In this document: one piece after another, positions 20,127-30,102 of the stretch
How positions within the stretch are numbered: position 1 is the first letter of the stretch
Layout: each line of letters opens with the position of its first letter
From: CAVONV01 sp963697355
Lineage (GTDB): Bacteria; Acidobacteriota; Vicinamibacteria; Marinacidobacterales; DATDRI01
Direction of reading: 5' to 3'
Assembly: GCA_963697355.1 (NCBI GenBank)
Contig: CAVONV010000023.1
Location: forward strand, 1,116,001-1,180,000
Length of the DNA stretch: 64,000 bases
The notes under the pieces: generated by a model
The model's database searches: none
Seen by the model: the letters and a program-made list of their open reading frames with translations, nothing else
What the model was told of the DNA's origin: nothing
Position numbers and translations under genes: made by a program

Positions 20127-21719
20127 GTGAATCTCTGCATTCGTGCCAAGCGAGCCGCTCTAGTAACGGGATTTCTGAGCCTGCTCGCCTGCGGTCCCGA
20201 GACTCGGGACGTGGCGACGTCCGAGGCCACGCTAAGAATAGGAACGCCGGATGTCGTTCGTTCGGCCAACATCTTTGCCGATACCAACCTCAGCGTATTC
20301 ATCAATATATCCCATCCTCCTCTCATCAAGGTTGACGCGGGAGGACGACTGGAAGGACTCACGGCGGAGAGATACGCCGTCTCGGACGATCTGAGAGTCT
20401 GGACGTTCACCATCCGCGACGACCTCTATTGGAGCGATGGGAAAAAGCTGGTCCCGGAGGACGTCCGCTTCTCCGTCGAGTACCTGGGCCGGCACAATCC
20501 GAACATGCGGTGGATCCGGGACGCACTCGTGGAGTCGTCCGTCGAGGAGGGTAACACCGTCAGGTTCGTCTTCAACGAGCCCTATACCCGGCTCGATCTC
20601 GAATTCGCTTCCTATAATATTTTCCCCAAGCATATTTGGAGTGAAATCGAAGATCCCATGAGACACAGCGAGCCCGGTATCAACGTGGGGTTCGGCCCTT
20701 TTTTCATCGAGAGGATCGACCTCGACGCGGGCCTCGTTCGTTTCGTACGGAACCCTCAATGGAAGGGTAGGCGGCCGAAGCTCGATTCCTATGAGATCCA
20801 CATCTACAAGAGGCCGGACGTCCTTGCCTTTGCTCTCGAAAAGGGAGATCTGGACACCTTTTACAAATACGCGTCTACTTATCCCTACACGCATATCGAT
20901 CGGTTGAAAAAAAATGAACACTATACGTTCGATCGGCGACGGAACATGGGACTGGTCTTTCTCGGCATGAACCTCAGGAAACCGCCCCTATCCGACCGCC
21001 GATTCAGGGAAGCCATCTGCTCCGCCGTCGACTACGAAGAGATCATCCGGCTCGATGCATTGGGGTACGCGGAAGTTGCCAACCGCGGATTCGTCCCTCC
21101 GGCGATGGACGGATTCTTGCCGACCGAAAAACTGGTGTACGACCCCACTCGGGCCAAGAGGCTGCTCGACGAGGGTGGATACCGTGATGCGAACGGCGAT
21201 GGTCTCATCGACGGCGACGGGGGGAACCTGAGACTCACACTCCTGGTTCAGTCCGATTGGAATCGCGTGGCCGAGCTTCTCGAGGACTATCTCGGTGCGA
21301 TCGGGATAGCGACCGCCACACGGTCGGTTGATTTCAATACCTGGATGGCGGAAAAGGACAAATATGCATACGATTTGACGATTACGCGAACGACGCCGTG
21401 GGGAATGCTCATGCACGCCAATTGGGCAACGGGTTATTTTGATTCCAGACGGAGCGGCCAAGGGGTGCTACACGTTCTAGATGATCCGGCCTTTTTGCGT
21501 CTGTCGGACGCGATCTTGTCCACACGGGATGCGGGAAAGCTACGGGAGCTCGCGCATCAGCTTCAGCACTATTACGCGGAGGAGTTACCGGCCATAGCGC
21601 TCTACTGGAACGAAACCGTCACACCCTTCAACCGGGTGTTCACCGGATGGGCTCCCGATCCCCTGTACGGATTCTACAACATCGACACCTTCTTGAATCT
21701 TCATAGAATCGGCCCCTAG
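20127..21719 (+). CDS. ABC transporter substrate-binding lipoprotein, SBP_bac_5 family
   Basis: A 530-residue protein. GTG 20127 begins a lipoprotein signal with lipobox FLSLLAC; the mature protein is anchored by that Cys. SBP_bac_5 features are present: VWTFTIRDDLYWSDGKKLVP, the hinge around FGPFFIERID, and REAICSAVDYEEIIRLDALG. The family binds peptides or nickel chelates. It is encoded with two permeases and two ATPases in the usual A-B-C-D-F order, directly after a NicO nickel permease, so a nickel role (as NikA) is a reasonable inference while oligopeptide uptake remains possible. Confidence 0.9.
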   Translation: MNLCIRAKRAALVTGFLSLLACGPETRDVATSEATLRIGTPDVVRSANIFADTNLSVFINISHPPLIKVDAGGRLEGLTAERYAVSDDLRVWTFTIRDDLYWSDGKKLVPEDVRFSVEYLGRHNPNMRWIRDALVESSVEEGNTVRFVFNEPYTRLDLEFASYNIFPKHIWSEIEDPMRHSEPGINVGFGPFFIERIDLDAGLVRFVRNPQWKGRRPKLDSYEIHIYKRPDVLAFALEKGDLDTFYKYASTYPYTHIDRLKKNEHYTFDRRRNMGLVFLGMNLRKPPLSDRRFREAICSAVDYEEIIRLDALGYAEVANRGFVPPAMDGFLPTEKLVYDPTRAKRLLDEGGYRDANGDGLIDGDGGNLRLTLLVQSDWNRVAELLEDYLGAIGIATATRSVDFNTWMAEKDKYAYDLTITRTTPWGMLMHANWATGYFDSRRSGQGVLHVLDDPAFLRLSDAILSTRDAGKLRELAHQLQHYYAEELPAIALYWNETVTPFNRVFTGWAPDPLYGFYNIDTFLNLHRIGP

Positions 21720-21721
21720 TC

Positions 21722-22678
21722 ATGGCCAGATTACTCGGAAAGACCACCCGGTATCTTCTCGCCGTAATCCTTATCGCCACGATCAACTTTTTCCTCCCCA
21801 GAGCCATGCCGGGTGACCCGGTCCTCAACCTCTTGGGAGAAGACGTCCTGCTCTCCGAAGAGCAGATCGAGGTTCTTCGGGCGGAATTGGGGTTGGATCA
21901 ACCGCTACGCATCCAGTATCTGAGGTACTGGCAAAACGTTGTAGGCCTGGATTTCGGCTATTCCTACCATTTCAACGAAGACGTAACCGGGCTCGTCGCC
22001 GGTCGGATGGGCTGGACGCTCCTTCTCGTCGGACCGGCGATCGTCCTTGGTGCCGTTTTGGGTGGTTTCACCGGCGCCCTTGCAGGATGGAGCGCGGGAC
22101 GTCCCCCGGACCGAGCGGCGACGGCGCTCGCCTTGATGCTCTATGCGACACCGCCGTTTTTTCTCGCTCTGATTCTTTTGTACGTCTTCGCCGTCGAGTA
22201 CCCCGTGTTTCCCCTCAAGGGTTTCTACACGACAGGGACGTGGGCCGACGTTTTGAAGCACCTCACCCTTCCCGCCACCGCCGTCACTCTCTTTTCGGCT
22301 TCGCGGAACTTCATGATCATGCGGGGAAGTGTGCTGCAGGAAAAGAAGAGACTCTACGTCGATTATGCCCGTGCGAAGGGACTTTTGGGGGCTTCGGTTC
22401 TCTTCAAACACGTTTTTCAGAACGCTTCGCCGCCCTTGGTGACGTTGATCGCACTCGATTTCGGCTTCATTTTCAGCGGCGCCCTCTTCGTGGAAATCAT
22501 TTTTTCGATGAACGGAATGGGGACACTCATTTTCGACGCGCTCATGTCACGGGATTATCCGGTCCTCCAGGGCTCGTTTCTCGTCATCACCTTAATGGTC
22601 ATTGCGGCGAATTGCGTCGCCGACCTGCTCTACGGTTGGATCGACCCCCGCGTGCGGGTGAGTGGGAACTCGACATAG
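21722..22678 (+). CDS. ABC permease, DppB/NikB type
   Basis: An integral inner-membrane subunit of 318 residues. The N-terminus has the family helix TTRYLLAVILIATINFFLPR and PGDPVLNLLG. The cytoplasmic coupling (EAA-like) loop reads YVDYARAKGLLGASVLFKHV, and the C-terminal helices include GALFVEIIFSMNGMGTLIF. The start is two bases after the binding-protein stop, so translation is coupled. It pairs with the next permease to form the pore. Confidence 0.93.
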   Translation: MARLLGKTTRYLLAVILIATINFFLPRAMPGDPVLNLLGEDVLLSEEQIEVLRAELGLDQPLRIQYLRYWQNVVGLDFGYSYHFNEDVTGLVAGRMGWTLLLVGPAIVLGAVLGGFTGALAGWSAGRPPDRAATALALMLYATPPFFLALILLYVFAVEYPVFPLKGFYTTGTWADVLKHLTLPATAVTLFSASRNFMIMRGSVLQEKKRLYVDYARAKGLLGASVLFKHVFQNASPPLVTLIALDFGFIFSGALFVEIIFSMNGMGTLIFDALMSRDYPVLQGSFLVITLMVIAANCVADLLYGWIDPRVRVSGNST

Positions 22679-22684
22679 GACGAT

Positions 22685-23479
22685 ATGGCTAAGCTCGGCT
22701 TGACGCTCTTCATCATCTTTGCATCGGCCGGGATCCTAGCGGATGTCGTTTCCCCTTACGATCCATGGGAGAGGTTCGAGCCTTTTGCCGCGCCGAGCAC
22801 GAGTCACTGGCTGGGTACGAACGACATCGGGAACGACGTATTGAGCGAATTGATTCACGGCACGAGAGTCTCCATCCTCGTGGGTTTGGGAACCGCGCTG
22901 ATCGCCACGCTGATCGGAGTCCTCGTTGGGATCACGTCGGGTTACTTTCGAGGGTACGCGGATGAATTTCTCATGGCGGCGACGGACGTCGTTCTCATGG
23001 TTCCCCGTATTCCGCTCGTCATCATCGTCGTCGCCTTCACGCGACCCAGCTACTGGATCATCATGATGGTACTGGGTTTGGTCTGGTGGACGACGACGGC
23101 ACGTGTCGTACGGTCCAAAACGCTCCAAGTCCGTGAGATGCCCTTTGTGACGGGCAACCAGTCGATGGGATTCTCGCACGCGTATATCCTCGTCTCCGAC
23201 ATCACCCCCAACATCCTCCATGTGGTCAGTTCCAAGTTCGTGCTCACCGTCGCCTCGGCCATGATCTCGGAGGCCTCGCTGTCTTTCTTGGGGCTGGGCG
23301 ATCCGTCGGTAAAGAGCTGGGGAACCATGATCCGATACGCTCTCGAGCGGGGTGGGCTCGTCAACGAGATGTGGTGGTGGTGTCTTCCACCGGGTATCTG
23401 TATCACCATGTGCGTGCTGTCCATCGTCCTGATCGGATACAACTTTGAAAGGGATGTGACCGAAATAGCGGTCGAATAA
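22685..23479 (+). CDS. ABC permease, DppC/NikC type
   Basis: The second permease subunit, 264 residues. It has the family N-terminus with PYDPWERFEPFAAPSTSHWL and LGTNDIGNDVLSELIHGTRV, then VGLGTALIATLIGVLVGITS. The EAA-like loop reads VRSKTLQVREMPFVTGNQS, and SEASLSFLGLGDPSVKSWG near residue 200 is the typical end of DppC proteins. It begins six bases after the previous stop. Slightly short N-terminally, otherwise normal. Confidence 0.93.
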   Translation: MAKLGLTLFIIFASAGILADVVSPYDPWERFEPFAAPSTSHWLGTNDIGNDVLSELIHGTRVSILVGLGTALIATLIGVLVGITSGYFRGYADEFLMAATDVVLMVPRIPLVIIVVAFTRPSYWIIMMVLGLVWWTTTARVVRSKTLQVREMPFVTGNQSMGFSHAYILVSDITPNILHVVSSKFVLTVASAMISEASLSFLGLGDPSVKSWGTMIRYALERGGLVNEMWWWCLPPGICITMCVLSIVLIGYNFERDVTEIAVE

Positions 23480-23485
23480 CGTCTC

Positions 23486-24430
23486 ATGTCCTGTTTGCAC
23501 GTCCGCGATCTGAGTGTTTGCTATCCTTCCCCCCGGGGAGCGGTCCGAGCGGTGGACGGCGTCTCTTTCGACCATCTCGAGCGAGAAACGCTGGCACTCA
23601 TCGGGGAGACGGGATGTGGGAAAACCACTCTTGCCAACGCCGTCCTGAGGCTGATACCCGAAGACGCAACCGTTCGAGGACGGGTGGAGTTCATGGGACG
23701 CGATCTGCTGCGTTTGAAGGAAAAGGAGCTGGCCGAGATCCGGGGCAAGGAGATCGGGATCGTATTTCAGAACCCGGCCCTCGCTCTCAATCCCGTTCAC
23801 ACCATAGGAAAGCAAGTCGCCGAACCGCTTCGCGTTCACGAGGGTATCGGCGCGAAAGAGGCCGCCGTGCGGGTCGTGGACAGCCTCGAGCGATTGGGAT
23901 TGCAGGATGTCGAGGAGCAAACCCGGAAGTATCCGTTTCAGCTTTCGGGAGGGATGAATCAACGGGTCATGCTCGCCGCTTCTATGATTTGCAGTCCCAA
24001 GTTACTCATTGCCGACGAGCCTACGAAAGGACTCGACGCGAAGAACAGGCAATCCTTCGTGGAAGAGCTCCAGCTCATCAAGCGACGGAGTAACTCCTCG
24101 ATACTCTTGATTACCCATGATCTACGATTGGCTAAACGAGTCGCCGACCGCGTTGCCATCATGTACGCCGGAATGATTGTCGAGGTGTCACCGGTAGAGG
24201 CGTTTTTTCGGGAGCAGCTCCATCCTTATTCGCGGGCGCTGATGAAGAGCCTCCCCGACGAGGGATTTCAACCGATCCCGGGCGCACCACCCGCTATGAC
24301 CTCCCCACCGTCGGGTTGCCGGTTTCATCCCCGGTGCGCGGAGAGGCGCGAAGTCTGCGATAAGCAACTCCCCACGGAAGTGCATCGAGGAGACCGAGCC
24401 GTCAAATGTGTGCTCTATGCTGAAAGCTGA
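23486..24430 (+). CDS. ABC transporter ATPase, DppD/OppD type
   Basis: A cytoplasmic ATPase of 314 residues. Walker A is GETGCGKTTLANA, signature LSGGMNQRVM, Walker B LLIADEPTKGLD, and the switch His lies in LLITHDLRLAK. The C-terminus has the oligopeptide/nickel-specific extension GAPPAMTSPPSGCRFHPRC, whose Cys cluster can hold an iron-sulfur centre in Dpp/Opp ATPases. It overlaps the following ATPase by 14 bases, so both are made together. Confidence 0.94.
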   Translation: MSCLHVRDLSVCYPSPRGAVRAVDGVSFDHLERETLALIGETGCGKTTLANAVLRLIPEDATVRGRVEFMGRDLLRLKEKELAEIRGKEIGIVFQNPALALNPVHTIGKQVAEPLRVHEGIGAKEAAVRVVDSLERLGLQDVEEQTRKYPFQLSGGMNQRVMLAASMICSPKLLIADEPTKGLDAKNRQSFVEELQLIKRRSNSSILLITHDLRLAKRVADRVAIMYAGMIVEVSPVEAFFREQLHPYSRALMKSLPDEGFQPIPGAPPAMTSPPSGCRFHPRCAERREVCDKQLPTEVHRGDRAVKCVLYAES

Positions 24431-25136
24431 GAACATCTCGAAATCCTACTTTTCGGGCGGGCGGAAAGGGAACAAGCATTCGGTCCTCGCCCAGATCTCT
24501 CTGGAGATCGAAAAGGGAAAGGTACTGGGAATCATCGGTGATTCGGGCTCCGGGAAAACGACGCTCGGCAAGATCGTTGCGGGAATCGAAGGACCGGCGG
24601 AGGGCAGGATTGTATTCAACGGGAAAGAGCTGTCTCAACTTTCCCGAGAACAAAGGGCCGTCTTTCGAAGGAAAGTCCAGATGCTATTTCAGGATCCCGA
24701 GGGAGCCCTCAATCCTTTGAAGCAGGTGGCCAAGCTGCTCGACGAGGTGTGTCGCCTCACCGGTATGACGGAATCAGCGCGTAAGGAACGAACCGGGGAA
24801 ATGATCGAGACGGTCGGACTCTCGGGGGAGATTCTCGACCGCTACCCGCGCCAGCTGTCCGGCGGCCAGAATCAGCGGGTTGCGCTTGCGAGGATTCTGC
24901 TCCTCGATCCGCAACTCATCGTTTTGGACGAGCCCACGTCGTCCCTCGATGTCTCCATGCAGGCGCAGATACTGAGCCTCTTGAGAAACCTACAGAAAAC
25001 GAAAGAGCTCGCCTACCTCTTCATCTCCCACGACCGCGATGTGATCGATTTCATGTGCGATCAAGTCGGAGTCCTGAGGGACGGCCGACTCCGTTTCTCC
25101 GGCACTGCCCTCCGAGCGAGCTCCATCGATCCATAG
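24417..25136 (+). CDS. ABC transporter ATPase, DppF/NikE type
   Basis: The partner ATPase, 239 residues from ATG 24417 (MLKAENISKSYFSGG); an upstream in-frame GTG at 24408 adds three residues. Walker A is GDSGSGKTTLGK, signature LSGGQNQRVALARI, Walker B LIVLDEPTSSLD and switch FISHDRDVI. It lacks the C-terminal Cys-containing extension, as NikE often does, which mildly favours a nickel-type over an oligopeptide-type system. It is the last gene of the operon. Confidence 0.92.
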   Translation: MLKAENISKSYFSGGRKGNKHSVLAQISLEIEKGKVLGIIGDSGSGKTTLGKIVAGIEGPAEGRIVFNGKELSQLSREQRAVFRRKVQMLFQDPEGALNPLKQVAKLLDEVCRLTGMTESARKERTGEMIETVGLSGEILDRYPRQLSGGQNQRVALARILLLDPQLIVLDEPTSSLDVSMQAQILSLLRNLQKTKELAYLFISHDRDVIDFMCDQVGVLRDGRLRFSGTALRASSIDP

Positions 25137-25298
25137 GGAAGAATTGTGGTCGACGATGGGCGGACATCTGGCTCATTCATGCCAACACCATCCGTTTTGC
25201 TTCGGCGCACCCCGTGGTTGCGAAGCGGGATGAACATAGCGTACAAGTAGGCCGTCTCATTCGAGCCTTGATGACTTTGCCTCGATCAAGGAGTCGCC

Positions 25299-27714
25299 AT
25301 GCCATGCAAGAAAAGCTCTTTATTGTCAATTGTCCTTCTTCTTTCCTGCGCGTTAGCCCAAGCGAGAACCCAAGACGCTGTTGTGATACGGGCCCAAAAG
25401 ATCTACACGGTCACTCGAGGTGTCATCGAGGACGGAGAAATCGTCATCCAAGGCGGCAAGATTCGAGCGGTGGGGAAAAACGTCCAGGCACCACCCGGTG
25501 CCGCGATACACACGGCCGAACTCGTTATTCCCGGCATGATCGACGCTCACACGCACCTGGCGCTCGACCGCTCATCCCGCCCTCCCGGTCCAATTTCAGC
25601 GGAATGGAAGGCCGTCGATCACGTCGATCTCGAACATCCGATGCTTCGTATGGCGCTTGCCGGAGGAGTGACTTCCATCGTGACTCGGCCGGGAAGCGGC
25701 ATCATTTGTAGCGGACAATCAGTCGCAATCAAGCTCAAGGGGAGAAGCGGTCCGAGCACGGTGCTCAAGCCCTTCGTGGATCTCAAGATGGCGGTGCGTC
25801 CCCTCGTAAAGCTCCGTGAAGGGCAGACGCCGGCAACGGTCATGGGCTGGCATGCGACTGCACATGAGATGTTTCGGAAAGCTCAAGAGAATATCGAAAG
25901 TGGAGAACCGATTCGTGATGAAAGGTTGAAAGCCTTTGCCGCTGCCTTGCGCGGAGAGGTGATGGTTCACATTCACGCGCACTATCCGAGTGAGATCATG
26001 ATGGCCCTCGATTTGGCTCGAGAGTTCGGATTTGTCGATCGGCTCACGCTCGCCCACGCAAGTGAGTGCTATCCCATCGCGGGAGCTACTCGCGGAAACG
26101 AATGTCATTCCCGTCATCGGCCCGGTGTTCACCAACCGCCTCTATGGTGACCCGCATTCCCACAACGTGGTGAAGGAGCTCATGGATGCGGGGGTCACCG
26201 TCAGCGTCCAAACCGACCAGAGTCGTGAGCACATCAAGGATTTTCGGGAGATCGGTGCATTTCTGGTGCGACACGGGCTTGCGGAAGAACAGGCTCTGGC
26301 AGCTCTCACCGTCAACGGCGCCAAGGTTATGATGCTCGATGATCGAATCGGGAGCATCGAAGCAGGGAAAGGACGCAGACCTCGTTCTTCTCGACGGACA
26401 TCTCTTCGACCTGACTACGGATCCCATCGCAAAAGTCTTCGTCGACGGAGTCGTTGAATATGAGCGCGAGAACCGCCTCCAAGCAAAAGTCGTAACGACG
26501 CTTGGTCCCTTCGAGCGCATGCGAGGGAAATTGACCGCCGACGATTCTGCATTTGCTCTAGTCAATGCGCAGATCTTCACAGTCAGTCACGGCACGATCG
26601 CAGAACGGAACCGTCATCGTGGAATCCGGCAAGTTCACTCACGTTGGGGAAGCCGGCCCTGTACCCAAGGGGATGCCCAAGCTCGATATCGGTGGAAGGA
26701 CCGTCGTGCCTGGATTTGTCTCCGCACGGGCCTTCCCCAATGATTGGATTGGCGACCTGAAATGGCAAGTACAAAACGACGAGGTCGTCGAGCCCGTGAC
26801 TCCGGAGATGAACGCCCGCTTCGCGATCGATCCTTGGTTTCCTTCCTTTCCCGTTATTCGGGGTATAGGGCTCACCACACAAAACATCACACCAGGAACC
26901 ACAAACCTCATAGGCGGCGCCGGGGTCGTCCTCAAAACGGCCGGGATGGATCTCGACAAGATGATACGCGTGGAACCAAGCAGTATGGTTTTCTCCCTCA
27001 CCGGAGGATCGACACGATACTGGAGCCACGACTCCAAGATACCCGTCACCTTGGAGTCAGCATCCCGCATGATACGAACCACCTTGGATGATGCGAAGAA
27101 GTATCTAGAGAACGGCGACCAACGTCCCTACGATCCGCGTCTCGAAGCCCTCCTCCCCGCACTCCGACGCGAGGTTCCGGTCATCATCCATGCCAAAACG
27201 GTTGACGAGATCCGGGAGGCAATGAAGATTGCCTCCGATTATGAGATGACTCTCATCGTGAGCGGTGCGGTGCAAGCGCACCGCCTCGCCGATGAACTAG
27301 CTCGAGCCGAGGTTGGGGTTATTCTGGGAGACTCGGCATCCCGTCTCGAAGATATACGAGGAGGCGGTGACGACTACCGAATCGACGCGCCGGCTCTCCT
27401 GAGTCAAAAGGGAGTCAAGGTCGCTTTCTTTGGACCCAGCGGTTCCCGGAGGGGGATGCCGACAGGACGTCTGGGGGGAGAGCCCGCTCTCAACGCAGCT
27501 TGGGCGTTTCGGAACGGAGCATCCGAGCAAGAGGCCCTACGGATGGTGACACTGAATGCGGCGGAGATGCTCGGCATAGATGATTGAATAGGTAGCATCG
27601 AAGTAGGAAAGGATGCGGATTTCATGATTCTCGAGGGACATCCTTTCGACTATCGAGTGTTACCACTAATGGTATTCATCGATGGGGAGTTGGTACATCA
27701 AGGTCCAACCTAGG
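25299..27714 (+). pseudogene. Exported two-domain amidohydrolase, multiply inactivated
   Basis: ATG 25299 opens a signal peptide (LLSIVLLLSCALAQA). The first half has PGMIDAHTHLALD, GEVMVHIHAHYP and LTLAHASE. Frames then change three times, near 26075 (to AELLAETNVIPVIGPVFTNR), 26370 (to DADLVLLDGHLFDLT) and 26600 (to GTVIVESGKFTHVGEA). The second half runs to LNAAEMLGIDD, where TGA 27585 replaces the Arg codon expected from the parallel DDRIGSIE of the first half. A further base slip near 27660 precedes the original end FIDGELVHQGPT at 27714. The product would have been a roughly 800-residue periplasmic hydrolase with two imidazolonepropionase-like domains. A nonsense codon plus several shifts make this a true pseudogene more likely than an error. 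Confidence 0.8.
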
Positions 27715-27830
27715 TTTTCATCAACCTTAGGATGACCAAGTCGGCTGCGCAAAACGCTCACTTCAGGCTTTATGTTGAACCTATTGGGCGATCGATTCTT
27801 CTGGACAGGAATTAACCAACGGAGCGTTCT

Positions 27831-29255
27831 ATGACCAAAAATACGAGTGCTTTGAACTCTGAGGGAAGGCACATGCCAACACGCCGGGATTTCCTCAAGA
27901 CCGCCGCGATCGGGGCTACCGCGTTGCCGGCCGCCTGCAGGCAGGGTGCGCCGCCGGCGAAACCAGCTTCCGGGTCCGGAGGGCCATCGCGTGCGCTGCT
28001 CGTTGAAGACCCCGAGCGCCCACAGCCTGCCACTTTCGACCGCTTGTCGCTCGAGTGGCACCAGGCACGAGCCCGCTTGCTCCAAGACCGCGCCGGTGAA
28101 AAAGGGGCCGATTTGATTTGGCTATCCTCAGGGCGCAACGTCCGGTACTTCACCGGCCTGTTCGTCAGCATGACAGAACGGCCGTTTGGCGCCTTCATCC
28201 CGGTCAAGGAACTCAAAGCTCACTTCTACTACCCATATCTCGATCACGATATCGTTGAGCGATGGTGGCACGATGATTCGGAGGCCTACTTCGACTACGA
28301 ACATGCCGATGGTGGATTCCCCAACCGGGGTGCGGTGAACATAGGTCCGCCGGTCGACTTGACTCGCTGGATGCTTGAATCGATGGCCAAACGTGGGTTC
28401 AACAACGCGACCATCGGCGTCGACAGACCCGGAAATATCGCCACCTGCCAAGAGATGCTGCCCTCGGCAAGGTTCATCGATATCAGCGGGATCTGCAGGG
28501 AGATGCAGTCGCTGTTGACTCCCGAGGAGATGGCGTTGACGCAGCGCGCGATGAACTACGGCGCGCTTGGCCATGCGTTCGCCCGGGACTACCTCATCCA
28601 GCACGGCACCGATTTGAGCGACTGGCAGCTTAGGTGCGAAACGGAACGGTTCGTCATGGACACGATGATGAACGACATCAAGCACGACGGGCGCCCGCAC
28701 ACGGCCGTGGGCTTGGGCGCGACCGTGATCGTTCGCGCGGGCGTTTCGACGGCGAGCCCGCATCCGAACCAGTTCTGCCGCAGCAGGATTGAGCGGGGCG
28801 ACCCCATCTATACCGTGGTGATCCCGTCCGTGGCGGGTTACGGCGGGGAGCAGTACCGCGTGTTACACCTCGAGCCGGTGCCGGAACCGCGCCGGAAGAT
28901 GTGGGAAGTGAATACGGAATCGGGCCTGATCCAAGCCCGCGAGTCGAAGGCCGGCGTGCGGTGTCAGGATGTCGCAAAGGTGGTCCACGATTACCAGGTC
29001 AAAGAGGGTATGGCCCAGTACATCTATCACCGCCCGGGTCACGGCCAGGGGGGGCGAGGGCACACGCCGCCCTATATCGCACTTGGAGACGACACCGTCC
29101 TGGTTGAAGGCATGTTGTTCTCAAACGAGCCTGGCCTCTACAACGTCAAGGATGGGTACGGATACGGCACCGGGGACACTGTGCTGGTGGCCAAGACGAA
29201 AGGCATCGTGATGGGGCAGGCACCCTTTACAAAGGAGTGGTGTTTCATCACATAA
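27831..29255 (+). CDS. Tat-exported M24-family (pita-bread fold) protein, altered metal site
   Basis: A 474-residue protein. MPTRRDFLKTAAIGATALPA is a twin-arginine signal followed by Cys as a possible lipobox; ATG 27873, at that Met, has GGAAGG upstream and is as good a start as ATG 27831. The N-terminal creatinase-like domain has IWLSSGRNVRYFTGLFVS. The M24 domain has RPGHGQGGRGHTPP (His ligand) and MLFSNEPGLY (Glu ligand). Where active peptidases have two Asp, this reads VVIPSVAGYGGEQYR, and the last Glu position reads GYGTGDTVLV. It may be a metal-independent, creatinase-like amidinohydrolase rather than an aminopeptidase. Confidence 0.78.
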   Translation: MTKNTSALNSEGRHMPTRRDFLKTAAIGATALPAACRQGAPPAKPASGSGGPSRALLVEDPERPQPATFDRLSLEWHQARARLLQDRAGEKGADLIWLSSGRNVRYFTGLFVSMTERPFGAFIPVKELKAHFYYPYLDHDIVERWWHDDSEAYFDYEHADGGFPNRGAVNIGPPVDLTRWMLESMAKRGFNNATIGVDRPGNIATCQEMLPSARFIDISGICREMQSLLTPEEMALTQRAMNYGALGHAFARDYLIQHGTDLSDWQLRCETERFVMDTMMNDIKHDGRPHTAVGLGATVIVRAGVSTASPHPNQFCRSRIERGDPIYTVVIPSVAGYGGEQYRVLHLEPVPEPRRKMWEVNTESGLIQARESKAGVRCQDVAKVVHDYQVKEGMAQYIYHRPGHGQGGRGHTPPYIALGDDTVLVEGMLFSNEPGLYNVKDGYGYGTGDTVLVAKTKGIVMGQAPFTKEWCFIT

Positions 29256-29301
29256 GTTCTTTTTTCATTGGCCTTCGCCAGAGTTTGGGCCGACGCAAAC
29301 G

Positions 29302-29540
29302 ATGGGCAGCCCCGTGTACCGCGCCGAGGAAGACAGCTACAAGAAGAAGAGGACGTGGTCAACCAGGTTATCGCCCGGGTCGAATCGGGCGAGCTCACCA
29401 ACTTTGTCGAGGGAACCTATGAGTCCTACGGCAAGATCGATGTTCCAGCCTATAGTCGCAGATATAGCGAGGCGGGCTTCAAGCGCTTCGAGACCATTCC
29501 CCTCGCGGGTCCCACGAGCGCGGCTATTGCATATAAGTAG
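29302..29540 (+). pseudogene. Unrecognised short gene, probably frameshifted
   Basis: ATG 29302 reads MGSPVYRAEEDSYKKK; the other frame then gives EDVVNQVIARVESGELTNFV and ends YSEAGFKRFETIPLAGPTSA-AIAYK at 29540. Joined within the A/G-rich run at about 29340-29351 they give a plausible protein of about 79 residues. No family was recognised. It could be the degraded tail of a longer exported protein. Confidence 0.35.
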
Positions 29541-29594
29541 TTGATGTCCTTCTCCGGATGATCGGTACTTGACTCCTTTGTCGGCGAGCACCGT

Positions 29595-30035
29595 ATGGAA
29601 GTCACTGTTCTGACCTGGATAGTGGGTGTGGCAGGCTTGCTCATTATGGGTCTTCTCGCGGTCCTCCAGTTAGCGGCTGTCATCAACCCGCGAGGAGAGT
29701 GGGTCGTCCAGAATGTTTACGGCGGTGATCCGAAGAGCACCGATCCGAAGGCGTTCTTCGCCGTCAATCAGGGCTACGCTTGGGCCGACACCTTGTTCTG
29801 GGGTCCGATTCAGATTGCGGGTAGCATCGGCATGCTCCTAGGCCACCGGTGGGGATTTTTGCTCGCTCTGATCGGCTCTGTGCCGTTTTGTTACACGGCC
29901 ATGACGATTTTCATTTGGGACCGCGACATGGGATTCCGCCAGAACACTCCCGTCTACTGGGTCTTCGTTTGGGGCATGTTCCCAGCCTTCGGGTTGTTCG
30001 AGATGGTCTATTGTTTCACGCGGCTCGTTGCGTAG
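29595..30035 (+). CDS. Small integral membrane protein
   Basis: A 146-residue protein with four predicted helices: VTWIVG-type helix at 5-30, WADTLFWGPIQIAGSIGMLL near 65, WGFLLALIGSVPFCYTAMTI near 90 and YWVFVWGMFPAFGLFEMVY near 120. No charged catalytic motif stands out. I did not recognise a named family. It precedes the PQQ-propeller gene by 67 bases on the same strand and could share its transcript. Confidence 0.7.
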   Translation: MEVTVLTWIVGVAGLLIMGLLAVLQLAAVINPRGEWVVQNVYGGDPKSTDPKAFFAVNQGYAWADTLFWGPIQIAGSIGMLLGHRWGFLLALIGSVPFCYTAMTIFIWDRDMGFRQNTPVYWVFVWGMFPAFGLFEMVYCFTRLVA

Positions 30036-30102
30036 CACTGGCGGCCGGTCGCCGACGGCGATATGCTGGAACCGGAACCCCTTCCTGCAAGGGAGGCCCG
30101 TT

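Noticed and set aside
22736..23962. 408-codon open frame antisense to the ABC permease/ATPase
   Set aside because: The plus-strand ABC genes are complete with all motifs; the antisense product is His/Asp/Arg-rich with no domain.
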